DNA of 33,182 nt, taken from positions 1-33,182 of the forward strand of contig PKVY01000063.1 in assembly GCA_003131625.1 (NCBI GenBank), in the 5' to 3' direction. The translations under genes and the position numbers were made by a program. Positions 1 to 7,595 of the stretch are shown here, piece by piece. Numbering within the stretch: position 1 is the stretch's first letter; the number at the start of each line of letters is the position of its first letter. This stretch comes from Acidobacterium sp. (GTDB taxonomy: Bacteria > Acidobacteriota > Terriglobia > Terriglobales > Acidobacteriaceae). Under the pieces are notes generated by a model that made no database searches, was not told the origin of the DNA, and saw only the letters and a list, made by a program, of their open reading frames with translations.

Positions 1-98
1 AGTCGTGCCCTGACACAAAACCAAAAGAACGCTTGTGTCGCGAACTTCAGGGACACAACGCTGGTGCCCTTTCGAATAATCAGTTTTTGGCCTGATTG

Positions 99-317
99 CT
101 ATTTTCGTCGCAGGAAATCCACGACGAACTGAATGAGGGTGACGAGGCCGCCGATGGCGATGGCGAATCCGCGCGCGCTTTGAAAGCGCTCTTCATGTTG
201 GGTGACGCGCTGTTCGATGGAGCCAATGCGTCCCGAGTTGCCGTCGCCGACCAGAGTCGTCATCTGGTTCTTTAGAACGGAGAGGTCGGCGAGGACCTGT
301 GCTTCGAAGTCAGTCAT
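99..317 (-). CDS. Small XhlA-like (holin/hemolysin family) membrane protein
   Basis: A 72-residue protein. The first ~50 residues are charged and helical, with heptad-like spacing around 'IGSIEQRVTQHEERF'. One hydrophobic segment (about residues 50-68, 'GFAIAIGGLVTLIQFVVDF') follows, and the protein ends in a basic RRK tail. This is the layout of XhlA-type proteins, which act with holins or endolysins at the inner membrane during phage lysis. It is the last phage gene in the window and an endolysin would be expected just beyond base 1. The start is the internal ATG at 317: the longer reading frame upstream runs through the heptad repeat and is not credible. Family membership is inferred from size and topology, because there is no catalytic motif to check. 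Confidence 0.6.
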   Translation of the reverse strand: MTDFEAQVLADLSVLKNQMTTLVGDGNSGRIGSIEQRVTQHEERFQSARGFAIAIGGLVTLIQFVVDFLRRK

Positions 318-351
318 AGATGAGAAGCCCTTCGATGAGAAAGTCGTTTCG

Positions 352-426
352 TAGCCAGCAGCCAGCAGCCAGCAGCCAGTAGCCAGCAGCCGGCAGTCAC
401 TGCGGTAGCCAGTGGCCGGTAGCCTG
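352..426. repeat. Heptanucleotide tandem repeat (TAGCCAG/CAGCCAG units)
   Basis: Six in-phase 7-bp units run from 352 to 393: TAGCCAG, three CAGCCAG, TAGCCAG, CAGCCGG. Degenerate units (TAGCCAG, TGGCCGG, TAGCCTG) continue to 426. The array lies in the 115-bp gap between the hub-like tail gene (ends 433) and the XhlA-like gene (starts 317), so transcripts of the phage block would cross it. Confidence 0.85.
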
Positions 427-432
427 TCGCCG

Positions 433-2757
433 CTAGAGTGGCAGATTGACGAAGACCGCACTCGAAAAGCGCGAGTAGTTGGGCGGCGTCGATCCGTCGT
501 ACATGCGGATGTAGTACTGCTCCATGGCGGCCTGGCGCGGGATGGTGAAGTTGGGGACGGGCGAGCGCAGGACGAGATCCGGTCCGGGCCCCGGCGTGAA
601 GGACCAGTCGCGGCGGCGCACTTCAAAGCCGCCCCCGGTGGGAGGCGTGGCATTGGCGGCGATCTGAATCACGCTGCCCGTCACGCTGGTGACGGCGAGC
701 GCGTTCAGGCTGGCGAGGGGCGGCACGGTCTCCGGTTGCTGCGGCAGCCATACATCCGCCGGAACGCTGGCCGAGGTTTTGATGGCCAGGTCGTCGGCCC
801 AGTCGTTGGCGAACAAGAGGGTGTATTTCGCAAGACTGGGTTTGGTGCTGGCCAGGTCGATCTCGACGGCGCGCACGACGAGGTTGGCGTTGAGGCCGGC
901 AGATGCAGATGTAACCGCGAGCACATCGCCGGGCCACACATCGCCTTGTTGATCGGCATTCCACTCTGTGTATTTGCCGGTCCACGCCGCAGCGCGGCTG
1001 GTAGAGACAGCAAGGAGGGCACTGGCGGCGTTTTCGCAATCCACGGAACTGCGGGGCACGGGGCAGGTCACGGAGCCCATCCAGTACGCGGTTCCGGGCA
1101 GCTTGCCGCCATTGCTCTCCGCGGCAATGCTGGCGGCGCTGGCGAGGCGCGCGACGGAGCGGTGGCTGGTGCGGTACGAGACAGCAATGAGCTCACCGGC
1201 CTGCGGGGTACTGGCGGGATAGAAGCTCAGTTTTCCCGTACGCCCGATCATGCAGTCCGCGCCCTGAGCAGTGGTTCCCAGCCGGCGCACAAAAGCTGTT
1301 CCGTTGGTTGGCGTGCTCGTGACCCACACCGGTCCTTGTTGCTCAACAGTGACGTTGCCGATGCTGCACTGCAGATAGCCGGCATCCAGCGGAGCGAAGA
1401 GGCAGTACGGCGCAGGCGGCGATGTGAAGCTGCCGGAGTAGAGAATGGTGGGCGTGCCGGCGACGCCGTTGGTGGTGTCCTGCACTTCGAAGACGATGCT
1501 GGCGATGGCGGGCAGCAGGTTTCCGCCAAAGCGCTCCAGGCCGTTTGTGGTACCGACGGCGTAGTAAGCCTGCAGCAGCCGCTGGATGTCGTTCGCGTAG
1601 AAACGTAACCGCAGCGTATACAAATGGCCGGCGGTTGCGGTAAAGGTGCTGCCGGCAACGGCTCCGTTCATGATTGGAGCGATGGTGGTCGCACCGTTGA
1701 CCTGGCCGATTTGAAAACCGGCGATGCAGGCGGAAAGAATAGTCTCGCCAGCCCCGAAGAAGCCATTGATGATGCCCGAGGTGTTCTGGCCGAACTGGAC
1801 GCCTCCCGCTTCGATGACGAGACCGCCGCCGAGCTCCAGATTGGAGATCGCCGAAACACTGGTCGTGCCGAGATTGCTGCTGCCTCCGCCGCAGGTGAGG
1901 CCGGCTGAGGTGAGCGCGAGCGCGGCGCCGGGGTCGGCGACGTTCCAGAGCTGCGGGTTAATGGTAGGTCCCTGAAAGTTGTCGGAGAGCGGCTTGGTTT
2001 TCGACGGAGGGGGCATCCAGGGGTTCTCAGACAGATCGAAGAGAAGGGTGGTGCCGTCGCCCTGAAAGAATTCCGTGACGTAGGCGCTGGGCTCGACTTC
2101 TCCGCAGACGGTGACATCATTGGCCAGGGTTTTGACCATTGCAACTTCGAGCCCGGTCAGGGACAGCGTTCCCTGCGACTCGCTGAGCGAATGCGTGACA
2201 CTGCCGACCGGAGTCATGCTCAGCGTGCCGTTCATGAGCAGATAGGCGTTGCGCACGCTGGCAGCGAGGGCTCCCGCATTTTCCGACCAGGTGCAATTAC
2301 TTTCCGACTGGAACTCCGAGACATTCATGGTGGCCAGCGCGACAGACGATGTGATGGCCTCGACATCGAGAAGCGCGAGCATGGCCTGGATTGCCTGGCC
2401 GCCGGTGGTCCCACAAAGGGGAGCGATTTGCGGAATGCTCTGGCGGTCGAGCAGGATTTCGTCACTGATGGCGGAGACCGCTGCCTGATACACCGCGCCC
2501 ATGGCGCCCTGGCCGACAAGCTCGAGCGCGGGCTCGGTGGCGACGTAGCCGGTGAACAGAACGTTGCCGCTGTCATCGGCGACCACGACGCGGCCGTTGC
2601 GGGCTGGAGTGGCCAAACCGGAACTGGGCAGCAAGGTGACGCCGCAGGTGACAGGCTGGTTGAGCTTGCGCACAATGCGAAAGGGCCGGCCGGCGACGAT
2701 CGAGCTGGTGTAGTCGATCGGGCCGTTGCCGTCGTTATTGTCGATGGTGAGTTTCAA
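433..2757 (-). CDS. Phage tail hub-like protein with inserted lectin-like domain
   Basis: 774 residues. The N-terminal ~220 residues ('VVVADDSGNVLFTGYV' near residue 60, then a disulfide-poor alpha/beta region) resemble baseplate-hub/tail-tip proteins. Residues ~255-440, beginning 'LSDNFQGPTINPQLWNV', look like a concanavalin/LamG-type jelly roll that could bind surface glycans. The hub-like fold resumes at ~500-670 ('GKLSFYPASTPQAGELIAVSY', 'CENAASALLAVS'), and a fibronectin-III-like C-terminus ends the chain. The start is TTG at 2757, supported by an AAGGAGG ribosome-binding site about 5 nt upstream; it lies 13 bp after the stop of the preceding gene. The role, tail tip and receptor contact, is inferred from fold-like patterns and position just before the holin-like gene. 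Confidence 0.6.
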   Translation of the reverse strand: MKLTIDNNDGNGPIDYTSSIVAGRPFRIVRKLNQPVTCGVTLLPSSGLATPARNGRVVVADDSGNVLFTGYVATEPALELVGQGAMGAVYQAAVSAISDEILLDRQSIPQIAPLCGTTGGQAIQAMLALLDVEAITSSVALATMNVSEFQSESNCTWSENAGALAASVRNAYLLMNGTLSMTPVGSVTHSLSESQGTLSLTGLEVAMVKTLANDVTVCGEVEPSAYVTEFFQGDGTTLLFDLSENPWMPPPSKTKPLSDNFQGPTINPQLWNVADPGAALALTSAGLTCGGGSSNLGTTSVSAISNLELGGGLVIEAGGVQFGQNTSGIINGFFGAGETILSACIAGFQIGQVNGATTIAPIMNGAVAGSTFTATAGHLYTLRLRFYANDIQRLLQAYYAVGTTNGLERFGGNLLPAIASIVFEVQDTTNGVAGTPTILYSGSFTSPPAPYCLFAPLDAGYLQCSIGNVTVEQQGPVWVTSTPTNGTAFVRRLGTTAQGADCMIGRTGKLSFYPASTPQAGELIAVSYRTSHRSVARLASAASIAAESNGGKLPGTAYWMGSVTCPVPRSSVDCENAASALLAVSTSRAAAWTGKYTEWNADQQGDVWPGDVLAVTSASAGLNANLVVRAVEIDLASTKPSLAKYTLLFANDWADDLAIKTSASVPADVWLPQQPETVPPLASLNALAVTSVTGSVIQIAANATPPTGGGFEVRRRDWSFTPGPGPDLVLRSPVPNFTIPRQAAMEQYYIRMYDGSTPPNYSRFSSAVFVNLPL

Positions 2758-2770
2758 CTCGGCCTCCTTG

Positions 2771-3751
2771 TCAGATGAGGGTCACGGGACTGGGCAAAAA
2801 GCTGCGGAAGCAGACGACCTGCTCGCCGTCGTTGGCATCGGTGACTGGCAGCGCGCGAAAGGCCGCGCTGAGCGCGATGCGTTCGAGGGGCGGAGTGAGG
2901 GCGGTCGAGCTCTCCGCCGGTCCGGCCATGGACTGCAGGCGCGGATAGTGGAAGAGAATGCGCTCGCCCTGTTCGCCGTCGACGACGAAGAGCGCGGACC
3001 ACTCCTGGAAGAAGCTGCCGCCTTCGCGATCGACGAAGCCGGAAATGGGCTGCACGCGCATGCCTGCCGCGGGAATGCCGGCGATGAGCGGCTGCGCGAG
3101 CTGCAATCCGGTCGACGAACTCGAAGCCACGCGCGCGATATTGAACGAAACGCGGCGGATGTAATCGGGATCGCTGTTGACGGAGCTCGCACTGGTGACG
3201 TACGCGGCGCACACGCCGCTGCCCACATAACCGGTCTGCGCGGCGTAGTCGACGTCGACGGTGACCAGCGATCCGGCGGCGAATCCAGCGGCATCGGACG
3301 CGGGGAGCGCGAGGAAGGTCGCCGTCGACCCGGTGGCAAGGTTCACCGGCGGCACACCTTTGCTGCCGGAGCCGTTGGCGGCGCTTCCGGCGGCGGGCAC
3401 GATGAGGTTCATGTGCTGCGATCCGGCGGCGAGAGCCATGGAGAGCTTGCTCCACGCCTTGAAGCGGAAGGCGACGGTGGCGTCGACGGTCTCGCGCACC
3501 TGACACTGCGTGGCGCCGGGACTGCCGGTGACCAGCTCGCCGAATTTGCTGGTGGATTTGCGGGTGAAGTTTTCGATCCAGCCCAAAGAAACCCAGGGAG
3601 CCGGCGGCGCGTTGACGGAAAAGCGCCCGTTGACGGAAGGATCGAAGAGTGTGGGCACGCGATGGACGCGATCCACGGGCGCAAAGTAGGCGCGCACGGA
3701 TCGGCCGACCGGCGGCAACGCGGGCATGGGCGTGAGGGTGGATGTGCTCAT
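2771..3751 (-). CDS. Phage tail/neck structural protein, possibly tail tube (326 aa)
   Basis: 326 residues, acidic and rich in Ala/Ser/Gly/Val, with long beta-prone stretches and no enzymatic motif. The start is ATG at 3751, which overlaps the preceding stop by 4 bp (ATGA). The longer upstream reading frame is a shadow. Its position after the connector genes and directly before the hub-like gene is where a tail tube or tail terminator gene normally sits. No tape-measure gene lies between this gene and the hub gene, so a long contractile or flexible tail is unlikely. I do not recognise the family; the tail-tube suggestion rests on gene order only. Confidence 0.5.
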   Translation of the reverse strand: MSTSTLTPMPALPPVGRSVRAYFAPVDRVHRVPTLFDPSVNGRFSVNAPPAPWVSLGWIENFTRKSTSKFGELVTGSPGATQCQVRETVDATVAFRFKAWSKLSMALAAGSQHMNLIVPAAGSAANGSGSKGVPPVNLATGSTATFLALPASDAAGFAAGSLVTVDVDYAAQTGYVGSGVCAAYVTSASSVNSDPDYIRRVSFNIARVASSSSTGLQLAQPLIAGIPAAGMRVQPISGFVDREGGSFFQEWSALFVVDGEQGERILFHYPRLQSMAGPAESSTALTPPLERIALSAAFRALPVTDANDGEQVVCFRSFLPSPVTLI

Positions 3752-4236
3752 TGCTCTCCCAGCTCCTGAAAAGCGAAGACGGTGACTTTGGCGGTGCGGC
3801 TGAGGCGGTCGCGCAGCGTCACGATGGGGGTGAACGCAGGCTCGGACCAGAAGACCATCGTTTCCAGAGCGGCGGCCGGATTCTGCGTGTAGTTCATCTT
3901 TTGTGCCGAGTACGGATACAAAAGCTTGAGCACTTCGTAGTCCATTTCTTCGAGGCAACGGCCACGATCGAGGCCGGCGCTGGCCTGGGTGCCGGCGGTG
4001 GAGTATTGCAGTTCGCAGGTCATCCGGGCGAGGATCGCGGGCAGCTGCAGATCGGCCTCGAAAGCGGTCCAGGTCAGCGTGAAAGTGTCGAGCATCGGCT
4101 GGGGCATCGGAGGCTCAGCCTCGCCCACCAGCATGCCGGGGCGCGTGACGGCGCGCAGGGTCATGGTGCGAGCCGGGTTCACCGCTGCCAGACGGGTGCG
4201 CAGCGTGATGTAAAACGTGTCTTTGGTATTTTGCAT
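3748..4236 (-). CDS. Hypothetical phage head-tail joining protein (162 aa)
   Basis: 162 residues. The N-terminal half has beta-prone segments ('DTFYITLRTRLAAVNP', 'DTFTLTWTAFEADLQL') and a Cys near residue 74. The C-terminal half holds an aromatic-rich stretch ('DYEVLKLLYPYSAQKMNY'). No transmembrane segment, signal peptide or known motif is visible. It begins with ATG preceded by AAGGTGA, 47 bp after the upstream gene, and overlaps the next start by 4 bp. Its place between connector genes and the tail genes suggests a head-closure or tail-completion role, but the family is not recognised. Confidence 0.5.
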   Translation of the reverse strand: MQNTKDTFYITLRTRLAAVNPARTMTLRAVTRPGMLVGEAEPPMPQPMLDTFTLTWTAFEADLQLPAILARMTCELQYSTAGTQASAGLDRGRCLEEMDYEVLKLLYPYSAQKMNYTQNPAAALETMVFWSEPAFTPIVTLRDRLSRTAKVTVFAFQELGEQ

Positions 4237-4283
4237 AGGTCACCTTGAACAACAGAGCTCGGAGCGGAGGACATCGGTCCTGG

Positions 4284-4724
4284 TTACGCGGGCCATTCGC
4301 CGCACGCTTCCTGTAACAGCAGCCGGTACAAATACGCGGTTCCCTGGCTTTCCGAAGCGGAGACCGCCTCGATGAGGAAGAGCTTGCCGGCGACGACGAC
4401 GCCGCAGGCCATGGAGAACAGCGTCTGCGCGGAGCTCAGCTGCAGCTGCGTCACCTGGGCTGCGACCGCATCGGCAGAGAGGAGCAGCTCGTACTTCGGC
4501 AGCTCGCCCTCCTGCATCGTGACGCGGGCCTTGCGAAAGACGGCGGGCGCCAGCGGCAGCGAGAGGAGGCCGGGCGGGTTGAGGCCGATTTGCGCCGCGT
4601 TCGTCGCGTCTCCCTGGAGCGGCGGCATCTGCAGGCACGCGGTCGTGCCTCCGCCGGCGCGCAGCAGAGCGGTGGCCACACGCTGCGCCAGGCCGGATGG
4701 ATTCTGGGTGCTCAGGTCGGCCAT
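4284..4724 (-). CDS. Hypothetical phage structural protein (146 aa)
   Basis: 146 residues, starting at ATG 4724, only 2 bp after the stop of the connector gene, so translation is probably coupled. The sequence begins MADLSTQNPSGLAQ, has a Pro/Leu-rich middle ('GLNPPGLLSLPLAP') and a C-terminal half with hydrophobic beta strands ('MACGVVVAGKLFLIEAV'). No motif or membrane segment is convincing. A longer reading frame in this frame extends to 5348, but it lies wholly opposite the coding frame of the connector gene and is rejected. Its position suggests a neck or head-tail protein. Confidence 0.5.
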   Translation of the reverse strand: MADLSTQNPSGLAQRVATALLRAGGGTTACLQMPPLQGDATNAAQIGLNPPGLLSLPLAPAVFRKARVTMQEGELPKYELLLSADAVAAQVTQLQLSSAQTLFSMACGVVVAGKLFLIEAVSASESQGTAYLYRLLLQEACGEWPA

Positions 4725-4726
4725 GG

Positions 4727-5353
4727 CTATCCCATCCTCACGGAGACCCAGGGTTTGAGCATCGCGGTGACGGTCGCGTCGAGGAGCGAGCCGGAGAAGT
4801 ACTGGAGCTGCAGGGTGTCGATCTTCGACGACTTGACGTTGAGGCCGGGCGTGGCCTGGGCGTTCCTGACGATCTGCGCGCAGGCGACCTTGATGGCGCT
4901 GGGCAGGGTGGCGAATCCCGCCGTGTAGGTCACGTCGACCTCGTTGTAGGGCAGGCCGAGGATGTTGAGGGGGAAGATGAGCTCGCCGGTGTCGGAGACA
5001 AAATCGACGGTGGCGGGATCGACGGTGGTCCAGGCGCCGGGCAGGGAAAACGCCCAGAGCACGTCTTCCTGGAGCGGGAACGGAATCTGGCCGCGCCGGG
5101 GTTTCCCATACCGCGCCTGGGTCGAAATGAGGGGTAACGTTGCGGGCGCGATGGGCACCAGCGGCAAATGACTGAGCCGCGCCGTCTGCGAGCCCTCCAC
5201 GATGCGCAGGCGCTCGCTGTACTGGGTGGGGTTGAGGCTGGTGCGGCGGCAGTGGCTGTCCATGAGCGACGACGCGGTGGTGATCCAGTCGTCGGTGATA
5301 TCGGCGGCGAGGCCGTAGGTTTGGTATTCGGTGGGCTGAAGATAGCAACTCAT
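4727..5353 (-). CDS. Phage head-tail connector, gp6-like (208 aa)
   Basis: 208 residues. The N-terminal part is helical ('ADITDDWITTASSLMDSHC'), then comes a long beta insertion. The typical connector pattern follows: a 'VDVTYTAGFATLPSAIKVACAQIVRNAQ' segment (about residues 140-165; strand, turn, then helix) and a C-terminal region ending in 'LLDATVTAMLKPWVSVRMG'. The 'Y.AGF..LP..IK.A' pattern is characteristic of gp6/gp15-type head-tail adaptors, which join the portal ring to the tail. Its place directly after the major capsid gene agrees. The start is ATG at 5353 with GGAG 6 nt upstream. Confidence 0.65.
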   Translation of the reverse strand: MSCYLQPTEYQTYGLAADITDDWITTASSLMDSHCRRTSLNPTQYSERLRIVEGSQTARLSHLPLVPIAPATLPLISTQARYGKPRRGQIPFPLQEDVLWAFSLPGAWTTVDPATVDFVSDTGELIFPLNILGLPYNEVDVTYTAGFATLPSAIKVACAQIVRNAQATPGLNVKSSKIDTLQLQYFSGSLLDATVTAMLKPWVSVRMG

Positions 5354-5368
5354 AAGGTCTCCGTAACG

Positions 5369-5398
5369 AAAGAACGGTTAGCGAACGGACGGTCAGCG
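5369..5398. repeat. Imperfect 15-bp tandem pair in capsid-connector gap
   Basis: Two adjacent 15-mers (5369-5383 and 5384-5398) match at 12 of 15 positions, each ending in a GGTTAGCG/GGTCAGCG core. This may be a degenerate cousin of the heptad arrays elsewhere in the window, but two copies are weak evidence. Confidence 0.45.
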
Positions 5399-5399
5399 G

Positions 5400-5461
5400 G
5401 AGAAGCGGCCAGCAGAGGCTGGTTTGCCGGATGCTGGCCTTTCGGTCATGGACCGCTTCTC
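5400..5461 (-). other. Long inverted repeat downstream of the capsid gene
   Basis: GAGAAGCGG (5400-5408) pairs with CCGCTTCTC (5453-5461). Overlapping it, GGCCAGCA (5407-5414) pairs with TGCTGGCC (5432-5439). The two stems share bases, so they are alternatives rather than one nested fold. No T-tract follows on the minus strand, so an mRNA-processing or stabilising role after the abundant capsid message is more likely than intrinsic termination. Confidence 0.55.
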
Positions 5462-5470
5462 AGCCAGCGA

Positions 5471-6439
5471 TTACCGATCGACGAGCACCTGGTAGTGCGC
5501 ATAGTTCGCGCCCTTGACGACCGGAGCGCCGAACTTCACGACCACATGCTGCGCGGCCAGCGAACCCGGCGTGCCAAGCTGGAAGACGCGCGGGTTGGGA
5601 TCGCTGAGCCAGTGGTACTCGATCAGGTCTTCGGTGACGATGTACGCCGGCAGCACCGCGGAGCCCGAGCCGGGCGTGCCGGTGTAGGCCAGCGACCAGT
5701 CGGGGATGAGCGGCAGCTCGCCGGCCTGGGTGGTGAGCATCTTCACCGTGAATCCAGCGGCGATTTCCTTCGTGTTGAGGATGACGTTGAACTCGGACTT
5801 CATCTCGCGATCGATGAGATCGAGGAGAACCGGGTTCGCGTAGATCGCGGTGGGCCGCACCGCGTAGCTGGTGTTGGCGGTCATCAGGGCGATGGTCGAC
5901 TTCAGGCCGTCGGTGATGCACGCGGTGGCGCCGATGGTCGTAGTGTTGCCCCCCGCGGCGATCTGCCCGGCCGCGCCGAAGTACTGCAGCGTGGTGGGCG
6001 TGCTCAGCGACGTGTCGCTGCCATTCCACAGCGCGACGTCATGCGCGAGCATCACGCCGTCGATGGTGTCCACCAGGTCCTTGGCCTGCAGATAAGCGAA
6101 CTGCTTCTGCTGCGCGCCCAGTTCCATGTCGAACAGGTTGTAGTTGAGCTGCGCCACCACGGCCTTGAGCGGCACGCTGCGCTCGATGCGGGTGGGCGTG
6201 ACCACGGGGGCGCTGATGTTACGCGGATCGACGAAGCCGGCCGTCGCGGGGTTCGGAATCGCCGTCTGCTCGAAGTAGCGCGACGGATGGCCGGTGGCCG
6301 GGACCTGCCGGATGCGCTGGCCGAAGAGGTTGCGGCGGCGCACGATGTCGACGATCTCGGTCTGATAGAGGGGAACTTCCATCGCGCCGGGTCCGATGTA
6401 GTCCGCAGCGGCGTGAATGTCCAGGAAATTGGCGGTCAT
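5471..6439 (-). CDS. Major capsid protein (322 aa)
   Basis: 322 residues. The N-terminus ('FLDIHAAADYIG...YQTEIVDIVRRRNLFGQRI') resembles the N-arm of HK97-fold capsid proteins. A central region around residues 95-150 ('LKAVVAQLNYNLFDMELGAQQ', 'KDLVDTIDGVMLAHD') matches the spine-helix region in which capsid proteins name a pair of long helices. 'VRPTAIYANPVLLDLIDREM' fits the P-domain pattern, and the C-terminus ends in a beta hairpin. The start is ATG with AAAGGA 5 nt upstream. Gene order (protease, scaffold-like, this gene, connector) supports the call strongly; the fold itself is inferred. An intrinsic terminator sits 33 bp upstream of the start, which is unusual for the most abundant structural product. 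Confidence 0.72.
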   Translation of the reverse strand: MTANFLDIHAAADYIGPGAMEVPLYQTEIVDIVRRRNLFGQRIRQVPATGHPSRYFEQTAIPNPATAGFVDPRNISAPVVTPTRIERSVPLKAVVAQLNYNLFDMELGAQQKQFAYLQAKDLVDTIDGVMLAHDVALWNGSDTSLSTPTTLQYFGAAGQIAAGGNTTTIGATACITDGLKSTIALMTANTSYAVRPTAIYANPVLLDLIDREMKSEFNVILNTKEIAAGFTVKMLTTQAGELPLIPDWSLAYTGTPGSGSAVLPAYIVTEDLIEYHWLSDPNPRVFQLGTPGSLAAQHVVVKFGAPVVKGANYAHYQVLVDR

Positions 6440-6472
6440 AGCTTCCTTTCGTGAAGAAAAACGGTTGGCAGC

Positions 6473-6495
6473 AAAAAGCCGGCCTTGCGGCCGGC
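6473..6495 (-). terminator. Intrinsic terminator between scaffold-like and capsid genes
   Basis: Read on the minus strand this is GCCGGCC-GCAA-GGCCGGC followed by TTTTT: a perfect 7-bp all-GC stem with a GNRA tetraloop and a T-tract. It lies between the scaffold-like stop (6523) and the capsid start (6439), inside what otherwise looks like one transcription unit. Confidence 0.8.
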
Positions 6496-6522
6496 CTCAG
6501 GTCGCGTCAGGAGGAGCGGCGA

Positions 6523-6972
6523 TCAGCTCACGACGCCGGCGCGCAGCAGCTGCGCCTTCACCGCGATGCGCTGTTCGAGGCTGAGCCCGTTCAGCGCGGC
6601 GTCCAGCGCGCCCGCTTCCACCGACTCCAGCGTGCTGAGGCCCTGTTTGGCCAGGAACTGCGCCGTCGCAGCGGGCACGGTTTTGCGCGCGGTTGGCGCG
6701 TGCGTCTCGGGTGCCTCGGGCTTCGTCTCGATTTGGGCGCGCAGCTCCGCGATCTGCTGCTCGGCGGCGTCCAGCTTCTTCTGCAGTTCTGCTTCGCGGC
6801 TGGTCTCGACGGCCGCGACGATCTTCCGCACCTCGCCGCTCATGGAGCTTTCCCGCTCCTCGAGCAGGGTGGCCGCGCGCTCGACGAGAGCGGCGGCGGC
6901 TTCGAGCCGGGATTCCATGCGCTCCATGCTGCAAGTCAGCGCGAGGATGTTTTCGCCTGTTGGTGATTCCAT
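6523..6972 (-). CDS. Scaffold-like coiled-coil phage protein (149 aa)
   Basis: 149 residues. Residues ~15-105 are almost entirely helical and charged, with heptad periodicity ('SMERMESRLEAAAALVERA', 'KKLDAAEQQIAELRAQIE'). A Pro/Thr-rich linker and a short C-terminal domain ('LAKQGLSTLESVEAGALDAAL') follow. Long coiled coils between the prohead protease and the capsid gene are typical of capsid scaffolds, which are removed or cleaved during maturation. The start is ATG at 6972 with AAAGGA 6 nt upstream. The first 37 bp overlap the end of the protease frame. A minor capsid or tail-assembly chaperone role cannot be excluded. Confidence 0.55.
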   Translation of the reverse strand: MESPTGENILALTCSMERMESRLEAAAALVERAATLLEERESSMSGEVRKIVAAVETSREAELQKKLDAAEQQIAELRAQIETKPEAPETHAPTARKTVPAATAQFLAKQGLSTLESVEAGALDAALNGLSLEQRIAVKAQLLRAGVVS

Positions 6973-7595
6973 GTTGGTTCCTTTCTGATGAGTCTCTGCG
7001 GGAGGGGCTCCCTGGCGCGATCCCGGACGTGGGCGGTTACGCCCGCCGGCACGCTCTCCGTGGGCGCGCAGCGGGGCAGGGTGGACCGGCAGCGCGCGGC
7101 TGCCAGCTCAAACGAGGTGTTGCGATAGGCGGCCTTCTCGCGCAGCAGGATCGCCGCGCCGGTAAAGGTCGCCCGCGTCAGCGTCCAGATCTCCGCCCGC
7201 ATATCCTCGACGTGGGCGTCGGCCAGCTCCCAGGACATGCCCATGACGCCGGGCAGGCCGTGGCGCATCTGGCGCTCCACCTCGGGAAAATCCTTCGCGA
7301 ACAGATAGCCGGCGACGAGAAGGCGCGCGCCCTCCACATCGGCGTGGGTGATGATGCCGCACTTGCGCCGGGAGTCGTGCCCGTCCCAGGAAGGCGCGTA
7401 GTCGACCGCCATCCCCAGCAGGGACGGCAGCGCGGACAGCGCCGCGCGGCGCGTCAGGATCACGCGATGCCCGCGCGCGCCCGAGGGCGGTTTGGTGCTC
7501 GGCTCGTCCACCAGCGTGAGCACCCCGGTGAAGGGGGCGCGATTGGGATGGCCCGCCACCTCCGGCAGCGTTACTGCCATGCCTTCCAGCTTCAT
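6936..7595 (-). CDS. Putative prohead maturation protease (219 aa)
   Basis: 219 residues, starting at ATG 7595, which overlaps the portal stop by 4 bp. Residues ~75-155 carry the pattern expected of HK97-type prohead proteases: a His in 'CGIITHADVEG' (about residue 83), then a Ser in 'GVMGMSWELADAHVED' (about residue 120), then 'TFTGAAILLREKAAY'. The likely dyad is that His and Ser. In known phages this enzyme trims scaffold and capsid N-arm inside the procapsid. The last ~60 residues are Arg/Pro-rich and overlap the next gene, so the true C-terminus may be poorly conserved. No assignment to a specific protease family can be made without a profile search. Confidence 0.6.
   Translation of the reverse strand: MKLEGMAVTLPEVAGHPNRAPFTGVLTLVDEPSTKPPSGARGHRVILTRRAALSALPSLLGMAVDYAPSWDGHDSRRKCGIITHADVEGARLLVAGYLFAKDFPEVERQMRHGLPGVMGMSWELADAHVEDMRAEIWTLTRATFTGAAILLREKAAYRNTSFELAAARCRSTLPRCAPTESVPAGVTAHVRDRAREPLPQRLIRKEPTWNHQQAKTSSR

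Noticed and set aside
352-426. Heptad array considered as a CRISPR or as transposon ends
   Set aside because: Units are 7 bp with no spacers, no cas genes are nearby and no terminal inverted repeats or transposase are present.
412-1608. A 398-codon plus-strand frame opposite the tail hub-like gene
   Set aside because: Antisense shadow: low-complexity Gly/Arg/Ala product, no ribosome-binding site, and the minus-strand frame has clear domain-like structure.
5168-6454. A 428-codon plus-strand frame opposite the capsid gene
   Set aside because: Same antisense effect; it would also run through the capsid-connector gap hairpin and the capsid ribosome-binding site.
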